DNA of 64,000 bases, taken from NCBI RefSeq assembly GCF_047302285.1, contig NZ_CP154845.1:1426001-1490000 (forward strand), written 5' to 3'. The notes beneath the pieces are model-generated. The model was not told where the DNA came from and searched no databases. It saw only the letters and a program-made list of their open reading frames with translations. Each line of letters starts with the position of its first letter. The stretch's first letter is position 1. The stretch comes from Robertmurraya sp047302285 (GTDB lineage: Bacteria; Bacillota; Bacilli; Bacillales; Cytobacillaceae). This document shows, piece by piece, positions 32,408 to 42,350 of the stretch. A program made the translations under genes and the position numbers.

Positions 32408-33430
32408 ATGAAAAAAAAGGGGCGAAAGCGAATAAACGGTAATGTTATTCAATTTCCTGACCTTGAAAAGAGGCTCCTAGACAAAGGTCTAGAGCAACTT
32501 CAACAGAAAAATTATACGGAAGCGATTGCCTTATTTGAAGAAGCGAAAATGTTGGCACCAGAGGACGCGGATGTTTATGTTGGACTCGTTTTGGTCTACT
32601 ATGAAGCAGGGGGGCTTGAAAAAGCGAAACAGCTTGCAGAAGAAATGCTGAGGGGAGGAATTGGAGAGTATTTTCAAACGGTCGATCTTTACTTGATGAT
32701 TCTCATACAACTGCATGAATATGAGGAAATTATCACAACGATTGAAATCCTCCAGGAAGAAAGGGAAATTCCATTCGATAAACAAGAGCATTTTTCGAAA
32801 CTGTTAGCTTTTAGTAAGCGGATGGTTGAAAACAAGTCGGTGTTAGAAGAAGAAATTTTTGAGGCGGCTGAAGAGGACCCTCCGTTAACTTTATTTGCCA
32901 ATAAAGACCCGAATCAATTGGTGCTTGCTATCGCTGAATTGGCACATAAAAATGTAAGGAAATACATAAATGAAGTGAAGGATTATCTTGAAAGTGAGGA
33001 AGGACATCCATTTCTTAAGACAATGCTCCTAAATATATTACAAGAGCAGGAGTATGAAAAAGAAGTACAGGTTGAGAAATTTGGACGAAGGAAAAGAATT
33101 CTGCCAGGGGTTCTAGCAGCCTCTTCTGAAAGGAAGCAGATGCTAGATATTCAAAAAGAGTTAGTTCATATTGAAAATGATGATCCGGTTCTTTACCAAC
33201 ATATTATGAGTCTAATTGAAAGGCATTTATTTCTTTTATATCCATTTGAGTTGGCTCCTGATGATGCTTCGTTATGGGCTGCTTCCTATCACTTGATTGG
33301 TTTGCAATTTAATGGGTTGGATCCGCAAATAGAAGAAATGGCAGAGCGGTATGAAGTGGTCCCTGATGATGTGCAAAGTGCCTGTTCTTTCATTGAAAAA
33401 TTAGAAAAAATTTCTTATCCCATTATTTAG
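32408..33430 (+). CDS. ysoA: TPR-repeat protein YsoA
   Basis: A 340-residue soluble protein with tetratricopeptide-like repeats in its first third (for example QLQQKNYTEAIALFEEAKML and VYVGLVLVYYEAGGLEKAKQ). Its place between leuD and tig is the same as ysoA in B. subtilis. The C-terminal half is a conserved helical domain without a recognised function. The ATG follows GAAGGGG. No catalytic motif is visible, so a protein-interaction role is the most that can be said. Confidence 0.8.
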   Translation: MKKKGRKRINGNVIQFPDLEKRLLDKGLEQLQQKNYTEAIALFEEAKMLAPEDADVYVGLVLVYYEAGGLEKAKQLAEEMLRGGIGEYFQTVDLYLMILIQLHEYEEIITTIEILQEEREIPFDKQEHFSKLLAFSKRMVENKSVLEEEIFEAAEEDPPLTLFANKDPNQLVLAIAELAHKNVRKYINEVKDYLESEEGHPFLKTMLLNILQEQEYEKEVQVEKFGRRKRILPGVLAASSERKQMLDIQKELVHIENDDPVLYQHIMSLIERHLFLLYPFELAPDDASLWAASYHLIGLQFNGLDPQIEEMAERYEVVPDDVQSACSFIEKLEKISYPII

Positions 33431-33438
33431 CTTCATTG

Positions 33439-33466
33439 TTGAAAGAGACAAATCCTATGTTATAAT
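33439..33466 (+). promoter_or_regulatory. SigA promoter of tig
   Basis: TTGAAA (33439-33444), a 16-bp spacer and TATAAT (33461-33466). It implies a leader of about 260 nt. That leader includes a TAGCATT-N7-AATGCTA hairpin (33598-33618) and no other motif I recognise. Confidence 0.6.
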
Positions 33467-33731
33467 GTAGTGGTTGTAATGTGTAATCATTGTATTTACA
33501 TATTAAATTGGATATGGACTTAGGACACATATTCATGATATTACGGTTATTTTCAAATTACTGATTGTTATTGCCTAATACGAGCCGTAGTTCATTTTAG
33601 CATTTTGTTTTAATGCTAATCATGAAGGAAATGGCGTTATTTTTTTGCTTTCGCCTGACTTCTTCAAGGGTAGCAATAGCAAACCGTTTGGAAAAGAACC
33701 AATGATAATAGATTTTGGAGGGAATATAAGT

Positions 33732-35015
33732 ATGTCTGCAAAATGGGAAAAGCAAGAAGGGAACCAAGGAGTTCTTACATTTGAAGTAGATGCAGAGAAG
33801 TTTAACGAAGGATTAGACGCTGCATTCAAAAAAGTTGTTAAAACAGTAAGTGTACCAGGATTCCGTAAAGGGAAAATGCCACGTGGTATGTTTGAAAAGC
33901 GTTTTGGAATAGAATCTCTATACCAAGATGCCATTGATATCTTACTTCCTGAAGCATATACAAATGCAATTGAGGAAGCTGGAATTGATCCAGTTGATCG
34001 TCCTGAAATTGATGTTGAGCAAGTAGAAAAAGGCAAAGCTTTAATCTTTAAAGCTACAGTAACTGTTAAGCCAGAAGTAAAACTTGGCGAATACAAAGGT
34101 ATTGAAGTTGAAAAGGTTGATACTGAAGTAACTGAAGAAGATGTTAACCAAGAATTAACTACACTTCAAGAGCGTCATGCTGAGCTAGTGGTAAAAGAAA
34201 CTGCTGCTGAAAATGGCGATTCAGTTGTTATGGACTTCGAAGGTTTTGTCGATGGCGAGCCATTTGAAGGTGGACAGGCTGATAACTACTCACTTGAACT
34301 TGGTTCAGGTCAATTCATCCCTGGTTTCGAAGAGCAACTTGTTGGAACTGCTGCTGGAGAAGAAAAGGAAGTAGAAGTTACATTCCCAGAAGACTACCAT
34401 GCTGCTGATCTTGCTGGTAAAAAGGCTGTATTCAAAGTGAAAGTACATGAAGTGAAAGGCAAAGAACTTCCTGAACTTGATGATGAATTTGCGAAAGATG
34501 CAGATGATGAAGTAGAAACTTTAGATGCTTTAAAAGAAAAAATCAAAACTCGTCTTGAAGAAAGCAAAAAGCATGAAGCTGAGCATGCTGTACGTGATAC
34601 TGTTGTGGAGAAGGCAGCTGAAAATGCTGAGATCGACCTACCAGCTATCATGATCGATAACGAAGTAGATCGCATGCTACAAGAATTCGAGCAACGTTTA
34701 CAAATGCAAGGAATGAATCTTGACCTTTACTTCCAATTCTCTGGTCAAGACGAGACGGCTCTTCGTGACCAAATGAAAGAAGAAGCTGATAAGCGTGTGC
34801 GTATGAATCTTACTCTTGAAGCGATTGCTAAAGCAGAAAACATTGAAGTATCACCTGAAGAAATGGATGCAGAGCTAAACAAAATGGCTGAAATGTACAA
34901 CATGCCTGTTGAAAACATTACAGCAGCTTTAGGAAGCTTAGACGGTCTTAAAGCAGATGTTCAAGTGCGCAAAGCATTAGATTTCCTAGTTGAAAACAGT
35001 AAGACAATCGGATAA
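33732..35015 (+). CDS. tig: Trigger factor
   Basis: A ribosome-associated chaperone and peptidyl-prolyl isomerase for nascent chains. The 427-residue protein has an N-terminal ribosome-binding domain with the signature PGFRKGKMPRG near residue 45, a central FKBP-type domain at about 160-245 (GDSVVMDFEGFVDGEPFEGG), and a helical C-terminal chaperone domain. Start ATG 33732 follows TTGGAGGG. The frame runs back to 33645, but that start has no ribosome binding site. Confidence 0.97.
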   Translation: MSAKWEKQEGNQGVLTFEVDAEKFNEGLDAAFKKVVKTVSVPGFRKGKMPRGMFEKRFGIESLYQDAIDILLPEAYTNAIEEAGIDPVDRPEIDVEQVEKGKALIFKATVTVKPEVKLGEYKGIEVEKVDTEVTEEDVNQELTTLQERHAELVVKETAAENGDSVVMDFEGFVDGEPFEGGQADNYSLELGSGQFIPGFEEQLVGTAAGEEKEVEVTFPEDYHAADLAGKKAVFKVKVHEVKGKELPELDDEFAKDADDEVETLDALKEKIKTRLEESKKHEAEHAVRDTVVEKAAENAEIDLPAIMIDNEVDRMLQEFEQRLQMQGMNLDLYFQFSGQDETALRDQMKEEADKRVRMNLTLEAIAKAENIEVSPEEMDAELNKMAEMYNMPVENITAALGSLDGLKADVQVRKALDFLVENSKTIG

Positions 35016-35031
35016 TTTTAATAAACTAAAT

Positions 35032-35064
35032 AAAACAAGGCACGATTTAATCGTGCCTTGTTTT
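35032..35064 (+). terminator. Terminator after tig
   Basis: A perfect 16-bp stem, AAAACAAGGCACGATT with its complement, ending in TTTT. It may work in both directions. Confidence 0.9.
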
Positions 35065-35710
35065 ATAAAATTTAACTTCCAATAATTTTGATGTAGCATC
35101 ACTCAATTATTTTGAATTTTGTACATATACATATAATTATATAAGTTCTTAGGTCAAACATACTTCGTTCCTTTAAGTATCTGCAGGGTTAAAAAATAAG
35201 CTTTAGAAAAAACGACCGACTTAATTAGCGAGTTTTTGGTTAAGCTTAACTGTACACCAGTAAAATGGTTTTTCTTCCGTTTTTCGCAAATCCAAAGCAT
35301 GTTCATATACAAATACTACTTCAATATGTAAGTGTTATTATTTCCTGTCCGTACATAAAATGTGGTACAATGCAATACATAACTATTGAATAATCTTTGT
35401 ATAAAAAGGACCATTTTTGGTTCCATTTTTACCAAAAACTAAATAAGAATTTCGTTAAAGTAATACATTCTTTTGTTCAAAATAAAGTTTAGATACAAAA
35501 ACAATTCGAAGTAGTGAATGAGCAGTTGTTCTGGATGTGACGAAGCGTAAGAGAAAGTCAGCAGAGCCTCTGGTGATAAGTAGCAAACTTTTTACATGTA
35601 AAAATGGTTTCATAAAGAAATTTTTTAATGAAATCGAATCGAATTTTTACATAAAGAAATGTATACGAAAACAAGAGACGATACTAGACGTTTTCAAGGG
35701 GTGAAAAAAT
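35065..35710. other. Long gap before clpX
   Basis: About 650 bp without a coding frame. A TACAAT -10 near 35367 has no good -35. A hairpin GGACCA-N4-TGGTTCC with a T-run at about 35408-35432 could end a short RNA. The stretch 35520-35600 is less AT-rich and may fold. No known riboswitch or CtsR box is evident. Confidence 0.45.
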
Positions 35711-36976
35711 TTGTTTAAATTTAATGATGAAAAAGGACAATTAAAGTGTTCCTTCTGTGGTAAAACACAGGACCAAGTTCGAAAGCTAGTTGCCGGCCCA
35801 GGCGTGTATATATGTGATGAATGTATTGAGCTTTGCACAGAAATAGTAGAAGAAGAGCTTGGGACAGAGGAAGAAGTGGAGTTCAAAGATGTTCCGAAGC
35901 CGAAAGAAATTCGGGATATTTTAGATGAATATGTAATTGGTCAAGAGCAAGCGAAAAAGAACCTATCAGTAGCTGTTTATAACCATTACAAACGAATTAA
36001 TTCCAATAGCAAAATTGATGATGTAGAGTTGGCCAAAAGTAATATCGCGATGATCGGTCCAACAGGAAGCGGGAAAACTCTGCTTGCACAGACTCTTGCG
36101 CGAATTCTAAATGTACCATTCGCAATTGCTGATGCTACATCTTTAACAGAAGCAGGTTATGTAGGGGAAGATGTGGAGAACATCTTACTCAAACTAATCC
36201 AAGCTGCTGATTATGATGTGGAAAAGGCTGAAAAAGGAATTATATACATTGACGAGATCGATAAAGTGGCTCGAAAATCGGAGAACCCATCGATTACAAG
36301 AGACGTGTCAGGTGAAGGTGTTCAGCAGGCATTACTAAAGATTCTTGAAGGTACCGTTGCAAGTGTACCTCCACAAGGTGGAAGAAAGCATCCACATCAG
36401 GAATTTATTCAAATTGACACAACCAACATTTTATTTATATGTGGTGGAGCATTTGACGGAATCGAACCAATTATTAAACGTCGTTTAGGACAAAAAGTGA
36501 TTGGCTTTGGCTCTGACGTTAAGAAGCAAGAAGTGGAAGATAAGGATCTATTATCAAAGGTTTTACCAGAGGATCTATTAAGATTTGGGTTAATTCCTGA
36601 ATTTATCGGTCGTCTTCCAGTTATTGCGAGCTTAACTTCATTAGATGAGGGAGCATTGATTGAAATTTTAACAAAGCCAAAGAATGCTTTAGTTAAGCAA
36701 TTCCAAAAAATGCTTGAAATCGATGATGTAGAGTTAGAGTTCGAAGAAGAAGCACTAAAGGAGATTGCAAAAAAGGCAATTGAACGTAAAACAGGAGCAC
36801 GTGGACTACGCTCCATTATCGAAGCGATTATGCTCGACGTTATGTACGAATTGCCTTCACGTGATGATATTTCAAAATGTATCATTACGAAGGAAACTGT
36901 TACAGAAAGCAGTGCACCAAAGCTCCTTCTAAAAGACGGAACTGTAATCGAAGAAGAAACAAAAACATCGGCTTAA
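35711..36976 (+). CDS. clpX: ClpX, ATP-binding subunit of Clp protease
   Basis: An AAA+ unfoldase that feeds substrates to ClpP. The 421-residue protein has a four-cysteine zinc-binding N-domain (CSFCGKTQ...CDECIELC, residues about 13-39), Walker A GPTGSGKT, Walker B IIYIDEIDK, the ClpP-binding loop IGF (LGQKVIGFG), and sensor 2 GARGLRSI. A TTG start at 35711 after AAGGGGTG gives the canonical MFKFNDEKGQLKC start. A terminator follows, so it is monocistronic. Confidence 0.97.
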   Translation: MFKFNDEKGQLKCSFCGKTQDQVRKLVAGPGVYICDECIELCTEIVEEELGTEEEVEFKDVPKPKEIRDILDEYVIGQEQAKKNLSVAVYNHYKRINSNSKIDDVELAKSNIAMIGPTGSGKTLLAQTLARILNVPFAIADATSLTEAGYVGEDVENILLKLIQAADYDVEKAEKGIIYIDEIDKVARKSENPSITRDVSGEGVQQALLKILEGTVASVPPQGGRKHPHQEFIQIDTTNILFICGGAFDGIEPIIKRRLGQKVIGFGSDVKKQEVEDKDLLSKVLPEDLLRFGLIPEFIGRLPVIASLTSLDEGALIEILTKPKNALVKQFQKMLEIDDVELEFEEEALKEIAKKAIERKTGARGLRSIIEAIMLDVMYELPSRDDISKCIITKETVTESSAPKLLLKDGTVIEEETKTSA

Positions 36977-36981
36977 TTATG

Positions 36982-37017
36982 AAAGGTCAAACCAATATAC
37001 TGGTTTGGCCTTTTTTT
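36982..37017 (+). terminator. Terminator after clpX
   Basis: AAGGTCAAACCA and TGGTTTGGCCTT around a 6-nt loop with seven T residues. Confidence 0.88.
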
Positions 37018-37066
37018 GATCCCGATACACTCCTTCCTGTCCTTGAAAGATTTCTATAAATTTGTT

Positions 37067-37096
37067 GTTTATTCCATTCTGCATGAGGAGATACTA
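37067..37096 (+). promoter_or_regulatory. SigF-type forespore promoter of lonB
   Basis: GTTTA (37067-37071), a 15-bp spacer and GGAGATACTA (37087-37096). It fits the forespore SigF pattern (GYWTA, 15 bp, GGNRANAMTR) at every position. lonB starts about 120 bp downstream, consistent with SigF control known in B. subtilis. Confidence 0.7.
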
Positions 37097-37222
37097 GATC
37101 TACAAAGGTTCTTCTCTACAAGTTGTTTCAAAAAATGAATCGTACATAACAACGAATGGAAGAGGCATCTGTATTTACGTAATCGATATTATACAAGCTA
37201 GAGAGGTACAGGAGGGAAAACC

Positions 37223-38890
37223 ATGAGTTGGACAGGGATAGCCTTATTTATCCAGCTTTTTTTCGGTATAGTAATAGGGCTTTATTTTTGGAATTTATTA
37301 AGAAATCAACGGACACAAAAAGTATCGATAGATAGGGAATCAAGAAAAGAAATGGACCAGCTCAAAAAAATGCGGTCCATCTCTTTAACTGAGCCACTCT
37401 CGGAAAGGGTTCGTCCCTCAAGTTTCGAGGACATAGTTGGCCAAGAAGATGGAATAAAGGCACTCAAGGCTGCCTTATGTGGACCAAATCCACAGCATGT
37501 GATTATCTATGGTCCACCTGGTGTTGGAAAAACAGCAGCAGCAAGACTAGTTCTTGAAGAAGCGAAGAAAAACCCTAAGTCCCCGTTTAAACCAAGCTCT
37601 GTTTTTGTAGAGCTTGATGCGACAACTGCTCGCTTTGATGAACGTGGAATTGCGGATCCGCTTATTGGCTCGGTTCATGATCCGATTTATCAAGGGGCTG
37701 GTGCGATGGGGCAAGCGGGTATTCCACAGCCAAAGCAAGGTGCTGTCACGAATGCACACGGTGGAGTATTATTTATTGACGAGATTGGTGAACTCCATCC
37801 CATTCAAATGAATAAGCTCCTAAAAGTATTAGAGGATCGCAAAGTCTTTCTAGAAAGTGCCTACTATAACGAGGAAAATACGCAAATTCCGAATCATATT
37901 CACGATATTTTTAAAAATGGTTTACCAGCCGATTTCCGTCTAATTGGGGCGACGACAAGGACTCCAAGTGAAATCCCACCTGCAATTCGCTCACGCTGCA
38001 TGGAAGTATTTTTCCGAGAGCTAACAGAAGATGAGATTGAAAGGGTTGGCAAGAAAGCAGCAGACAAAGTGAAGCTGTCTATTGGTGAGACAGGACTAAG
38101 TACACTTGCTAATTATGCTCGAAATGGTCGTGAAGCCGTAAATCTAATTCAAACGTCAGCCGGACTTGCGATTCAGGAAGAACGTGATTTTATTAAGGAT
38201 GAGGATATTGAATGGGTCGTTCATTCAAGCCAACTTACTCCACGGATGGAAAGAAAGATCATGAAATTCTCGACGATTGGTCTTGTGAATGGATTAGCTG
38301 TCTATGGCCCGAATACGGGTTCATTATTAGAAATTGAAGTGATGGCGATTCCAACTCGGGACAAGGGTTCGATCAATATTACGGGGATTGTTGAGGAAGA
38401 GAGTATTGGAGATAGAAGTAAATCGATCCGAAGAAAGAGTATGGCTAAAGGATCGATTGAAAATGTGATTACCGTGCTCCGTTCTATGGGTGTTCCGGCA
38501 GATGAATTTGATATACATGTCAATTTTCCAGGAGGAGTCCCAATTGATGGACCTTCAGCAGGAATAGCGATGGCTACGGGAATTTATTCGGCCATTTATA
38601 AACTGCCAATTGATCATACAGTCGCAATGACAGGAGAAATCAGTATCCATGGCAATGTTAAGCCTATTGGTGGGGTTCTTCCGAAGATTAAAGCTGCGAA
38701 AAAAGCAGGGGCTGAAACGGTGATTATTCCAAAGGAAAATGTTCAATCTATTTTGAATGAGGTGAAGGGAATTCGAATCATTCCTGTTACTCATCTTTCA
38801 GAAGTATTTGATATCGCCCTTTTGAAAGAAAAAGCGGAGGAAAGAGCGATTACCGCTTCGATTGAATTAAAGAAAAAGGAAAGCATTTAG
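37223..38890 (+). CDS. lonB: Forespore ATP-dependent protease LonB
   Basis: A membrane-anchored Lon-type protease made in the forespore. The 555-residue protein has an N-terminal membrane helix (residues about 4-24), an AAA+ domain with Walker A GPPGVGKT and Walker B GGVLFIDEIGEL, and a C-terminal Lon protease domain with the catalytic Ser in GPSAGIAMATG and the Lys in KKAGAETVIIPKEN. The ATG follows AGGAGGG. It is separated from lonA by a terminator, and its own SigF-type promoter indicates separate control. Confidence 0.95.
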   Translation: MSWTGIALFIQLFFGIVIGLYFWNLLRNQRTQKVSIDRESRKEMDQLKKMRSISLTEPLSERVRPSSFEDIVGQEDGIKALKAALCGPNPQHVIIYGPPGVGKTAAARLVLEEAKKNPKSPFKPSSVFVELDATTARFDERGIADPLIGSVHDPIYQGAGAMGQAGIPQPKQGAVTNAHGGVLFIDEIGELHPIQMNKLLKVLEDRKVFLESAYYNEENTQIPNHIHDIFKNGLPADFRLIGATTRTPSEIPPAIRSRCMEVFFRELTEDEIERVGKKAADKVKLSIGETGLSTLANYARNGREAVNLIQTSAGLAIQEERDFIKDEDIEWVVHSSQLTPRMERKIMKFSTIGLVNGLAVYGPNTGSLLEIEVMAIPTRDKGSINITGIVEEESIGDRSKSIRRKSMAKGSIENVITVLRSMGVPADEFDIHVNFPGGVPIDGPSAGIAMATGIYSAIYKLPIDHTVAMTGEISIHGNVKPIGGVLPKIKAAKKAGAETVIIPKENVQSILNEVKGIRIIPVTHLSEVFDIALLKEKAEERAITASIELKKKESI

Positions 38891-38910
38891 TTTTTTGCCT
38901 TGGAAAAAGA

Positions 38911-38949
38911 TAAAAGACTTCGGTTTGTATATTAAGCCGAAGTCTTTTA
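38911..38949 (+). terminator. Terminator after lonB
   Basis: TAAAAGACTTCGG and CCGAAGTCTTTTA, a 13-bp perfect stem ending in T-rich sequence. Confidence 0.8.
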
Positions 38950-39076
38950 TTGCCAATAAATTGTCCGAATTCATGCATTACCGTCAAAAAATGAACGATA
39001 CTAAAGGATAGTCGCCTGAAACTCTTTATAAATTTGTAATGGATGGGAATATCGTCGGGAGCCTTAAAATAGACTA

Positions 39077-39106
39077 TTGTTCGTAAATACGATAGAATTG
39101 TACAAT
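39077..39106 (+). promoter_or_regulatory. Candidate SigA promoter of lonA
   Basis: TTGTTC (39077-39082), an 18-bp spacer and TACAAT (39101-39106), about 50 bp upstream of lonA. No CtsR or CIRCE heat-shock operator is visible. Confidence 0.5.
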
Positions 39107-39157
39107 GAATTATTCTCATTTTTATGAAGATAGATATGCATTTGGAGGTGCTAACGT

Positions 39158-41485
39158 ATGGCGAAAAAGAAGGAAATAATCGTCCCCCTCCTACCGCTTC
39201 GAGGCTTACTTGTGTATCCTACTATGGTCTTACATCTAGATGTAGGCCGGGATAAGTCTGTTCAAGCTTTAGAGAAGGCAATGGTAGATGATAGTCTCAT
39301 TTTTTTAACAACGCAAAAAGATATGTCTATAGATGATCCTGGGGAAGAGGATTTGTACAGAATGGGGACGTTAACAAAAGTAAAGCAAATGCTGAAGCTC
39401 CCAAACGGCACCATTCGTGTTCTTGTAGAAGGCTTAAAAAGAGCTGAGGTAATTAGCTTTTTTGATGAAAAAGACCATTTTGCAGTAAGTGTGAAAACGT
39501 ATGTTGATTCAACTGAAAAAGATGTTGAAGACGAAGCATTCATGCGCACATTACTTGAATATTTCGAACAGTACATAAAAATGTCAAAGAAAATTTCTGC
39601 TGAAACTTACTCAAGCTTAACGGATATTGAGGAACCGGGAAGACTGGCGGATATTATTGCATCACATTTGCCATTAAAGCTGAAGGAAAAGCAAGAAATT
39701 TTAGAAACGCTTGATGTAAAAGAGCGGGTCAATCGTTTAATTGAAATCATTCATAATGAAAAAGAAGTCTTGAACTTAGAAAAGAAAATCGGACAACGTG
39801 TGAAGAAGTCAATGGAAAGAACGCAAAAGGAATATTATTTGCGTGAACAAATGAAGGCCATTCAAAAAGAGCTCGGCGATAAGGACGGAAAAACGGGTGA
39901 GGTCGCTGAATTAGCTGAGAAAATTGAAAATGCGAATATGGTTGAGCATGTGAAGAAGGCAGCTTTAAAAGAACTCGATCGCTATGAGAAGGTCCCTTCT
40001 ACTTCAGCTGAAAGCTCCGTTATTCGAAACTATATTGACTGGCTCATTAGCTTGCCATGGACAAACTCAACAGAAGATGATCTAGACATTTTAAAAGCAG
40101 AACGAATTTTAGATGAAGATCATTATGGCTTGGAAAAGGTAAAAGAACGAGTACTTGAATATTTAGCTGTGCAAAAGATGACCAATTCCTTAAAAGGTCC
40201 CATTCTATGTCTTGCTGGACCTCCAGGAGTCGGTAAAACGAGTTTAGCTCGTTCGATAGCGCGTTCACTTAACCGAAATTTCGTCCGTATTTCACTTGGT
40301 GGTGTACGTGATGAGTCTGAAATTCGTGGACATCGACGTACATACGTGGGAGCGATGCCTGGACGAATCATTCAAGGAATGAAAAAAGCAGGTACGATTA
40401 ATCCGGTATTTTTACTTGATGAAATTGATAAAATGTCCAGTGATTTCCGCGGTGATCCTTCTTCAGCAATGCTTGAGGTTTTGGACCCTGAACAAAACCA
40501 TAATTTTAGCGATCACTATATTGAAGAAACGTATGATTTATCAAAGGTCATGTTTATTGCTACAGCCAATGACTTAAGCTCGATTCCAGGTCCATTACGT
40601 GATCGGATGGAGATCATCTCCATTGCGGGCTATACAGAACTGGAAAAGATAAATATTGCTAAGGATCATTTATTGCCTAAGCAAATTAAAGAGCATGGGA
40701 TGACCAAGTCTCAATTGCAAATTCGTGAAGATGGCATTCAAAAGATCGTCCGTTATTATACAAGAGAAGCAGGCGTACGTAGCCTAGAACGTCAGTTAGC
40801 TGCGATTTGCCGAAAGACGGCTCGGATTATTGTTTCAAATGAAAAGAAACGAGTGGTCATTACCGACAAGAATGTCGAAGAATTTCTAGGAAAAACAATC
40901 TTCCGTTATGGTCAAGCAGAGCTAGAAGACCAAGTTGGTGTGGCAACAGGACTAGCGTATACAACGGTCGGTGGAGATACACTACAAATTGAAGTATCGT
41001 TATCACCTGGAAAAGGAAAGCTTGTGTTAACAGGAAAGCTTGGAGATGTGATGAAGGAATCCGCTCAGGCAGCTTTTAGCTACGTTCGTTCAAAGGCTCC
41101 AGAGCTCGGAATCGATGAAGATTTTCATGAGAAGTATGATATCCATATTCATGTCCCTGAAGGAGCGGTACCGAAGGATGGTCCGTCAGCAGGAATCACA
41201 ATGGCGACAGCGCTTGTATCTGCACTGACAGGAAAACCAATTAAGAAAGAGGTTGGAATGACTGGAGAAATTACTCTTAGAGGACGAGTTCTTCCAATTG
41301 GTGGCTTAAAGGAAAAAACGTTAAGTGCTCATCGTGCGGGTCTTTCCGTGATCATCTTGCCAAAGGATAATGAAAAGGACATTGATGACATTCCTGAAAG
41401 TGTAAGGAAAGAACTGAAGTTTTTCCCAGTTACTCATGTAGATGAAGTATTGTCTATTGCCCTGAATGGCGGTGTGGGGTCGTGA
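39158..41485 (+). CDS. lonA: ATP-dependent protease La (LonA)
   Basis: A cytosolic quality-control protease. The 775-residue protein has an N-terminal Lon substrate-binding domain (1-205), a coiled-coil linker (about 210-260), an AAA+ module with Walker A GPPGVGKTS and Walker B NPVFLLDEIDKM, and a C-terminal protease domain with catalytic Ser677 in DGPSAGITMATA and the catalytic Lys in GGLKEKTLSAHRAG. The ATG follows TTGGAGGTG. It overlaps engB by 4 bp, as in B. subtilis (ysxC). Confidence 0.97.
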   Translation: MAKKKEIIVPLLPLRGLLVYPTMVLHLDVGRDKSVQALEKAMVDDSLIFLTTQKDMSIDDPGEEDLYRMGTLTKVKQMLKLPNGTIRVLVEGLKRAEVISFFDEKDHFAVSVKTYVDSTEKDVEDEAFMRTLLEYFEQYIKMSKKISAETYSSLTDIEEPGRLADIIASHLPLKLKEKQEILETLDVKERVNRLIEIIHNEKEVLNLEKKIGQRVKKSMERTQKEYYLREQMKAIQKELGDKDGKTGEVAELAEKIENANMVEHVKKAALKELDRYEKVPSTSAESSVIRNYIDWLISLPWTNSTEDDLDILKAERILDEDHYGLEKVKERVLEYLAVQKMTNSLKGPILCLAGPPGVGKTSLARSIARSLNRNFVRISLGGVRDESEIRGHRRTYVGAMPGRIIQGMKKAGTINPVFLLDEIDKMSSDFRGDPSSAMLEVLDPEQNHNFSDHYIEETYDLSKVMFIATANDLSSIPGPLRDRMEIISIAGYTELEKINIAKDHLLPKQIKEHGMTKSQLQIREDGIQKIVRYYTREAGVRSLERQLAAICRKTARIIVSNEKKRVVITDKNVEEFLGKTIFRYGQAELEDQVGVATGLAYTTVGGDTLQIEVSLSPGKGKLVLTGKLGDVMKESAQAAFSYVRSKAPELGIDEDFHEKYDIHIHVPEGAVPKDGPSAGITMATALVSALTGKPIKKEVGMTGEITLRGRVLPIGGLKEKTLSAHRAGLSVIILPKDNEKDIDDIPESVRKELKFFPVTHVDEVLSIALNGGVGS

Positions 41486-42066
41486 AAGTAGTAAGTTCTG
41501 ATATCGTCATAAGCGCAGTAAAGCCTGCTCAGTATCCAGAAAGTGAATTACCTGAATTTGCATTAGCAGGGCGCTCGAATGTAGGAAAATCCTCTTTTAT
41601 TAACAAAATGCTCAATCGAAAAGGGTTAGCAAGAATATCTTCCAAACCAGGGAAGACGCAAACTTTGAACTTTTATTTAATCAATGAAATTATCCATTTT
41701 GTTGATGTTCCAGGTTATGGTTATGCGAAGGTTTCTAAGAAAGAGCGAGAAGCATGGGGGAAAATGATTGAAACATATTTAACCACACGTGAACAGCTAC
41801 GTGCCGTGTTGTTAATCTTAGATTTACGTCATCCTCCAACTAGCGATGATATTATGATGTATAACTTTTTAAAGCATTATGATATTCCTTGCATAGTCAT
41901 TGCTACAAAAGCAGATAAGATTCCAAAGTCAAAATGGCAAAAGCATTTTAACGTAACAAAAGAAACATTAGATTTAGATCCAGAAGATACGATCATCCTT
42001 TTCTCTTCGGAAACAGGGAAGGGCAAGGATGAAGCATGGGCAGCAATTAAAAGTTATATGGAATAA
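41482..42066 (+). CDS. engB: Ribosome-biogenesis GTPase EngB (YsxC)
   Basis: An essential GTPase for 50S subunit assembly. The 194-residue protein has G1 GRSNVGKSS, G2 near KPGKTQT, G3 DVPGYG, G4 TKADK and G5 FSSETGKG. The GTG start overlaps the lonA stop codon (GTGA), so translation is coupled. A strong terminator closes the lonA-engB unit. Confidence 0.96.
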   Translation: MKVVSSDIVISAVKPAQYPESELPEFALAGRSNVGKSSFINKMLNRKGLARISSKPGKTQTLNFYLINEIIHFVDVPGYGYAKVSKKEREAWGKMIETYLTTREQLRAVLLILDLRHPPTSDDIMMYNFLKHYDIPCIVIATKADKIPKSKWQKHFNVTKETLDLDPEDTIILFSSETGKGKDEAWAAIKSYME

Positions 42067-42072
42067 ACTGAG

Positions 42073-42108
42073 GAACTTGGTGAAATTATCTACCAAGTTC
42101 TTTTTTTT
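42073..42108 (+). terminator. Terminator after engB
   Basis: GAACTTGGT and ACCAAGTTC with an 8-T tail. Confidence 0.85.
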
Positions 42109-42280
42109 GTTTTTGGCTCATACATATAGAAATAGTAGTCCAAGCCTAAGAGATTTGTCGATAAAAAGGGAATCTGGAGTATGTGAGAGAATCTGACAGA
42201 AATTAAGCGTCTGTTCAAGATGAACGTTTGCAGAGGTAATGTCACGTTTTAATAGACTGAAATTTCGGTAAATATGAACT

Positions 42281-42309
42281 TTGCGTCAAAAAATCTTGTT
42301 TGTTACGAT
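42281..42309 (+). promoter_or_regulatory. Candidate promoter of the amino-acid ABC transporter
   Basis: TTGCGT (42281-42286), a 17-bp spacer and TACGAT (42304-42309), about 40 bp upstream of the binding-protein gene. A moderate match. Confidence 0.4.
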
Positions 42310-42350
42310 TGAATAAGTCTTTTAAAGATACATAAGGGGGAATTCATTTT

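Noticed and set aside
33620..34096. Minus-strand 158-codon frame inside tig
   Set aside because: Shadow frame opposite a clear gene, no start signals.
36409..36885. Minus-strand 158-codon frame inside clpX
   Set aside because: Ser/Ile-rich shadow of a strongly conserved gene, without a ribosome binding site.
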